Origin: a virus
Reading direction: 5' to 3' (one strand)
Virus record (IMG/VR): IMGVR_UViG_3300044640_001789
Span: 1 to 22,822 of that record
Length of the DNA stretch: 22,822 bases
Shown here: positions 19,887 through 22,822 of the stretch, one piece after another
How the letters are laid out: the number at the start of each line of letters is the position of its first letter
How positions within the stretch are numbered: position 1 is the first letter of the stretch
Program-made: the position numbers and the translations under genes
The notes under the pieces: generated by a model
What the model was told of the DNA's origin: nothing
Seen by the model: the letters and a program-made list of their open reading frames with translations, nothing else
Database searches by the model: none

Positions 19887-22822
19887 ATGGCATTAACACG
19901 GATCGCAGCACAACAGATTTCGAACCTTGACTACAAGCAAGCAGTTCGTGTGATCACGATATCAAATGTGACATTATCAGGTGGTGCTCCCAGCAGTGTC
20001 GACGGGGTAACGCTGGTTCTTAACGATCGTGTTCTAGTGGCAGGCCAGAGTACTGGAAGCCAAAACGGTTTATATTATGTAACCACATTAGGAACTGGAT
20101 CCAACGGTACCTGGCAACGCACTGGCGATGCTGATACCAATGGTGAGATTGAGGCTGGCATGATTGTAATGGTCACTGAAGGCTCAGTCAACGCTGACAC
20201 ACAATGGAAGTTAATAACAAATAATCCAATTGTAATTGGAACCACGGCATTGGTATTTGAAAAAAATGCTGCATTTGGTTATAGCAATATCTTTGCAAAC
20301 GGTACAGCAGTGTTGGCCACATCAGTTGGCGATACACTTACCCTGACTGCTGGTAATAACATTTCTATTGTGGGAAATAACGGAACTAGAACTGTTACCA
20401 TTGGAGTTACTGGAGTAAGTTTAAATTCCATCAGCAACGGCACTAGCAACGTTAATGTAGTAAGCTCTGGCGGCAACGTGACTGTTGGTGTGGGTGGTAC
20501 ATCAAATATAGCAGTATTTATCACCAGCGGCCTGGACGTCACGGGTAGAGTTAGTGTAACAGGCAACATAACCAGTAGTAATTTAGTAATCAGCAATGCT
20601 GATGCCAGCATTGGTTCTGTAGCTACCACAGCTGGTTGGTACTACGAGACCAGCTTTAGCGTTGCCTCAGAGGATTCAGAACCAAGAGGTGTGTTTTTTA
20701 AACCCGATGGCACCAGGATGTATGTGGTGGGAAACTCCGGCAATGATATCCTACAGTATGATCTAGGTACCGCCTGGGATGTATCAACAGCTACGTATAG
20801 TAATGCTTTTGTAGTGTCCAGTCAAGGCACAAGCCCCTATGATGTGCATTTCAAGAGTGATGGCACTGTTATGTATGTGTTGGATGGTTCCAACGACGAC
20901 ATAGATCAATACACCTTATCATCAGCTTGGGACATAGGATCAGCTAGTTTTGCCAGCATTCAGTTTAGTCTAAGTAGTCAAGAATCTGCACCCACTGGTT
21001 TTTGGTTCCGCCCTGATGGTACCCAACTGTTTGTAACAGGCTCCACTGGTGATGATGTCAATGAATACAATCTTGGCACTGCATGGAATGTAAGCACAGC
21101 CAGTTTTGTTCAGGTATCATCGTCACTGGCTGCTTATGAAACCGTGCCGGAAGGTTTGGCCTTTTCCAGCGATGGCACCAAGATGTGGATTGTGGGATCC
21201 ACTTACAATCGTATCACGCAGTTTGATCTGTCTACACCCTGGAATGTCAGCACCCTGTCTTACAACAGTCAATTGCCCATATACGGATCCGGACCATATG
21301 CTATTGGTGGGGCTAGTGGACTCTATGTGAATGAATCGGCAGGTGTGGCTTATGTGTCAGACTATGATAACGATCGCGTATTCCAGTATGCCACAGACAC
21401 CCCAACTGGGCAGTTTTACGGTCCCCAGTGGACTACTGAAACAGATTTTAATGTGGGCAATAATCTTTCGGTCAACAATAACTTTAATGCTAGCGGATCC
21501 ACAAGACTCGTGGGCGCTGTGACCGCAGCTACATCCATTAGTTCTCCAAATCATGCCGCTACTTCAAGTAGTGGCACCACTTCATTGATCACAGGCACTA
21601 CCTCTGGTACAATAAACTTTGCCACAGGTATTACCACTGGTACTTTGAATCAGATGACAGCTCAGACCACGGGAGTCTACACGCTGGGCGGCACAGGTGC
21701 CACTGGTGCCATCAACATTGGACGTAGTACAGCCAATCAAAGTATTGTTATTGGCAACGGTGTTACTGCTTCAGGTAGTGTCAAGACCATCAACATTGGT
21801 ACTCTGGGAGCATCGGGATCCAACACCGATGTCACTGTTGGATCTGCTACTTCTGGTGCTGTAACTAATATTACTCTTTATGGCAATACTGCCGCGGGTA
21901 ACCTTTCTACCACAGGGCTCATATCAGCAACCGGCAACATCAGTGGCGGTAATTTATCAGGCACTAGTATCGTGGGTACGTTGACCACAGCCGCACAAAC
22001 CAACATTACATCAGTGGGCACATTGGGTAGTTTGGCTGTAACTGGTAACATCACAAGTGGCAATTTATCAGGCACTAGTATCGTAGGCACACTGACCACA
22101 GCGGCACAGACAAATATCACTTCGGTGGGTACATTGGGATCGTTATCGGTGACCGGAAACGTAACATCGGGTAACGTAAGCGGAACACGAGTAAGTGGTA
22201 CAAACGGTGACTTTACTAATGTATCTGGAAACGGCTCTGCACTAACAGCACTGAATGCAAGTAACATTTCAACTGGAACATTGGCACAAGCACGTTTGGC
22301 CAATGCCACAGTGACATTGGGTAGTACAGCACTCACACTTGGATCCACAGTTACGACAGTTGCTGGATTGACCAGTGTGACATCAACTACATTTGTAGGT
22401 GCATTGACTGGCGCAGCCACCACAGCAGCCACTGTGACCACTGCGGCACAACCTAATATTACGTCAGTTGGTACATTAACTGGCCTGACACTAAGTGGTA
22501 CATTAACTGGCACAACTGTCAATGCAGCCACAATTGGTAACGCAGGGGCTGCCTTTACTGGTGCAAGTATCTCAGCGGCCACAATTGGTAACTCAGGAGC
22601 ATTGATAACCGGTACACTACAAACTGCCGCACAAACAAATATTACTTCGGTGGGTACTTTAGGTAGTTTAAGTGTAACCGGCAACATCACAGGTGGCAAT
22701 ATCTTAGGTGGTGCCAATGTCAATGCCACAACTCACACAGGAACCACAGTTTCGGTAACTGGCAACATCACAGGTGGTAACATACTCGGTGGTGCCAATG
22801 TCAATGCCACAACTCACACAGG
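19887..22822 (+). CDS. Second tail fibre with N-terminal adaptor domain and beta-propeller insert (partial)
   Basis: The frame is open from ATG 19887 through the right edge (978 codons, no stop). Residues 1-130 (LDYKQAVRVITISNVTLSGG, then DGVTLVLNDRVLVAGQ, NGLYYVTT, WQRTGDADT) form a domain common at the N-terminus of phage fibre proteins, probably an attachment region. Next come SNGTSNVNVVSSGGNVTVGV and GGTSNIAVF, shared with the first fibre. Nucleotides 20679-21420 encode four clear repeats of about 52 residues and a weaker fifth, each with P-x-G-x-x-F-x-x-DGTxMYV, then I-x-QY-x-L-x-x-x-WD/N-V-S-T-A-x. That is a YVTN/NHL-like beta-propeller pattern. The rest is a Gly/Thr/Ser/Asn-rich shaft with four AAQ(T/P)NITSVGTL motifs. 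The ribosome binding site is weak (a GGTG nearby). Confidence 0.85.
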   Translation, partial: MALTRIAAQQISNLDYKQAVRVITISNVTLSGGAPSSVDGVTLVLNDRVLVAGQSTGSQNGLYYVTTLGTGSNGTWQRTGDADTNGEIEAGMIVMVTEGSVNADTQWKLITNNPIVIGTTALVFEKNAAFGYSNIFANGTAVLATSVGDTLTLTAGNNISIVGNNGTRTVTIGVTGVSLNSISNGTSNVNVVSSGGNVTVGVGGTSNIAVFITSGLDVTGRVSVTGNITSSNLVISNADASIGSVATTAGWYYETSFSVASEDSEPRGVFFKPDGTRMYVVGNSGNDILQYDLGTAWDVSTATYSNAFVVSSQGTSPYDVHFKSDGTVMYVLDGSNDDIDQYTLSSAWDIGSASFASIQFSLSSQESAPTGFWFRPDGTQLFVTGSTGDDVNEYNLGTAWNVSTASFVQVSSSLAAYETVPEGLAFSSDGTKMWIVGSTYNRITQFDLSTPWNVSTLSYNSQLPIYGSGPYAIGGASGLYVNESAGVAYVSDYDNDRVFQYATDTPTGQFYGPQWTTETDFNVGNNLSVNNNFNASGSTRLVGAVTAATSISSPNHAATSSSGTTSLITGTTSGTINFATGITTGTLNQMTAQTTGVYTLGGTGATGAINIGRSTANQSIVIGNGVTASGSVKTINIGTLGASGSNTDVTVGSATSGAVTNITLYGNTAAGNLSTTGLISATGNISGGNLSGTSIVGTLTTAAQTNITSVGTLGSLAVTGNITSGNLSGTSIVGTLTTAAQTNITSVGTLGSLSVTGNVTSGNVSGTRVSGTNGDFTNVSGNGSALTALNASNISTGTLAQARLANATVTLGSTALTLGSTVTTVAGLTSVTSTTFVGALTGAATTAATVTTAAQPNITSVGTLTGLTLSGTLTGTTVNAATIGNAGAAFTGASISAATIGNSGALITGTLQTAAQTNITSVGTLGSLSVTGNITGGNILGGANVNATTHTGTTVSVTGNITGGNILGGANVNATTHT
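21957..22178 (+). repeat. Two 111-bp repeats in the second fibre shaft
   Basis: Units at 21957-22067 and 22068-22178 (37 residues each) encode SGTSIVGTLTTAAQ, then TNITSVGTLGSL, then a VTGN segment. The second unit degenerates near its end. Less complete copies of the AAQ-x-NITSVGTL core recur near 22440 and 22620. The motif is widespread in aquatic virus fibres. Confidence 0.82.
22674..22822 (+). repeat. 81-bp direct repeat running off the right edge
   Basis: A unit of 81 bases (27 residues: VTGNITGGNILGGANVNATT, then HTGTTVS) begins at 22674. A second copy begins at 22755 and is cut by the window end after 68 bases. The last 38 visible bases of both copies are identical, and earlier differences are silent. 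Confidence 0.88.

Noticed and set aside
21878-22729. Long minus-strand ORF opposite the second fibre
   Set aside because: Its Val/Pro/Ala/Leu-rich translation is the complement of Gly/Thr/Asn repeats, with no ribosome binding site. Similar mirror ORFs occur opposite the first fibre (16427-19411).
21957-22822. Direct repeats as a CRISPR array
   Set aside because: Repeats are in frame, diverge by silent changes, and encode fibre motifs. There is no constant repeat with unrelated spacers.

Overview
The window is a late (virion assembly) region of a T4-like myovirus genome, either a free phage contig or a viral fragment from an aquatic metagenome. The main evidence is an ordered T4-type head block: portal gp20, an acidic gp67-like core protein, prohead protease gp21, scaffold gp22 and major capsid protein gp23. 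Motifs of the T4 late promoter type (TATAAATA and relatives) lie just upstream of most transcription units, and a gp26-like baseplate protein lies on the opposite strand. No tRNA, insertion sequence or CRISPR array is visible. The host cannot be read directly. A small secreted Ala/Lys/Pro-rich protein (11220-11483) resembles periplasmic proteins of Gram-negative bacteria, perhaps betaproteobacteria, which is a weak hint.

Layout. At 1-1036 there are baseplate-hub-type genes on the minus strand: a partial small gp51-like protein and the gp26-like protein. At 1089-4298 is a 1069-residue tape-measure-like protein with a C-terminal lysozyme-like domain, divergent from gp26. At 4316-10193 is the head block, ending in a strong terminator at 10213-10240. 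At 10271-11664 is an accessory patch: a DPPW methyltransferase-like protein, the secreted low-complexity protein, and an ORF with no usable start codon. At 11693-22822 is a virion decoration and fibre region: small structural proteins, a TPR-glycosyltransferase on the minus strand with a possible host-type promoter, an unknown 194-residue protein whose ribosome binding site lies inside a terminator hairpin, a 1147-residue repetitive fibre, and a second fibre that starts at 19887 and runs off the window. The second fibre carries a beta-propeller-like insert.

How the parts fit. gp20 is the portal on which the prohead starts. gp67-like and gp22 form the core, gp21 processes core and shell, and gp23 forms the shell. 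The 1069-residue protein probably sets tail length and may help cross the cell wall. The fibre proteins share modules rich in GNxTGGN-type repeats and probably form elongated trimeric fibres for host recognition. The glycosyltransferase sits among the fibre genes and may act on a virion or host surface component. Hairpin terminators followed by late promoters divide the region into separately controlled late units.

The points most worth a second look are: late promoters placed so close to AUG that the mRNAs may be leaderless; the terminator that also sequesters a ribosome binding site; the secreted protein next to a start-less ORF; the antisense glycosyltransferase with its own promoter; and a 74-residue fibre module duplicated with no amino-acid change but many silent changes.
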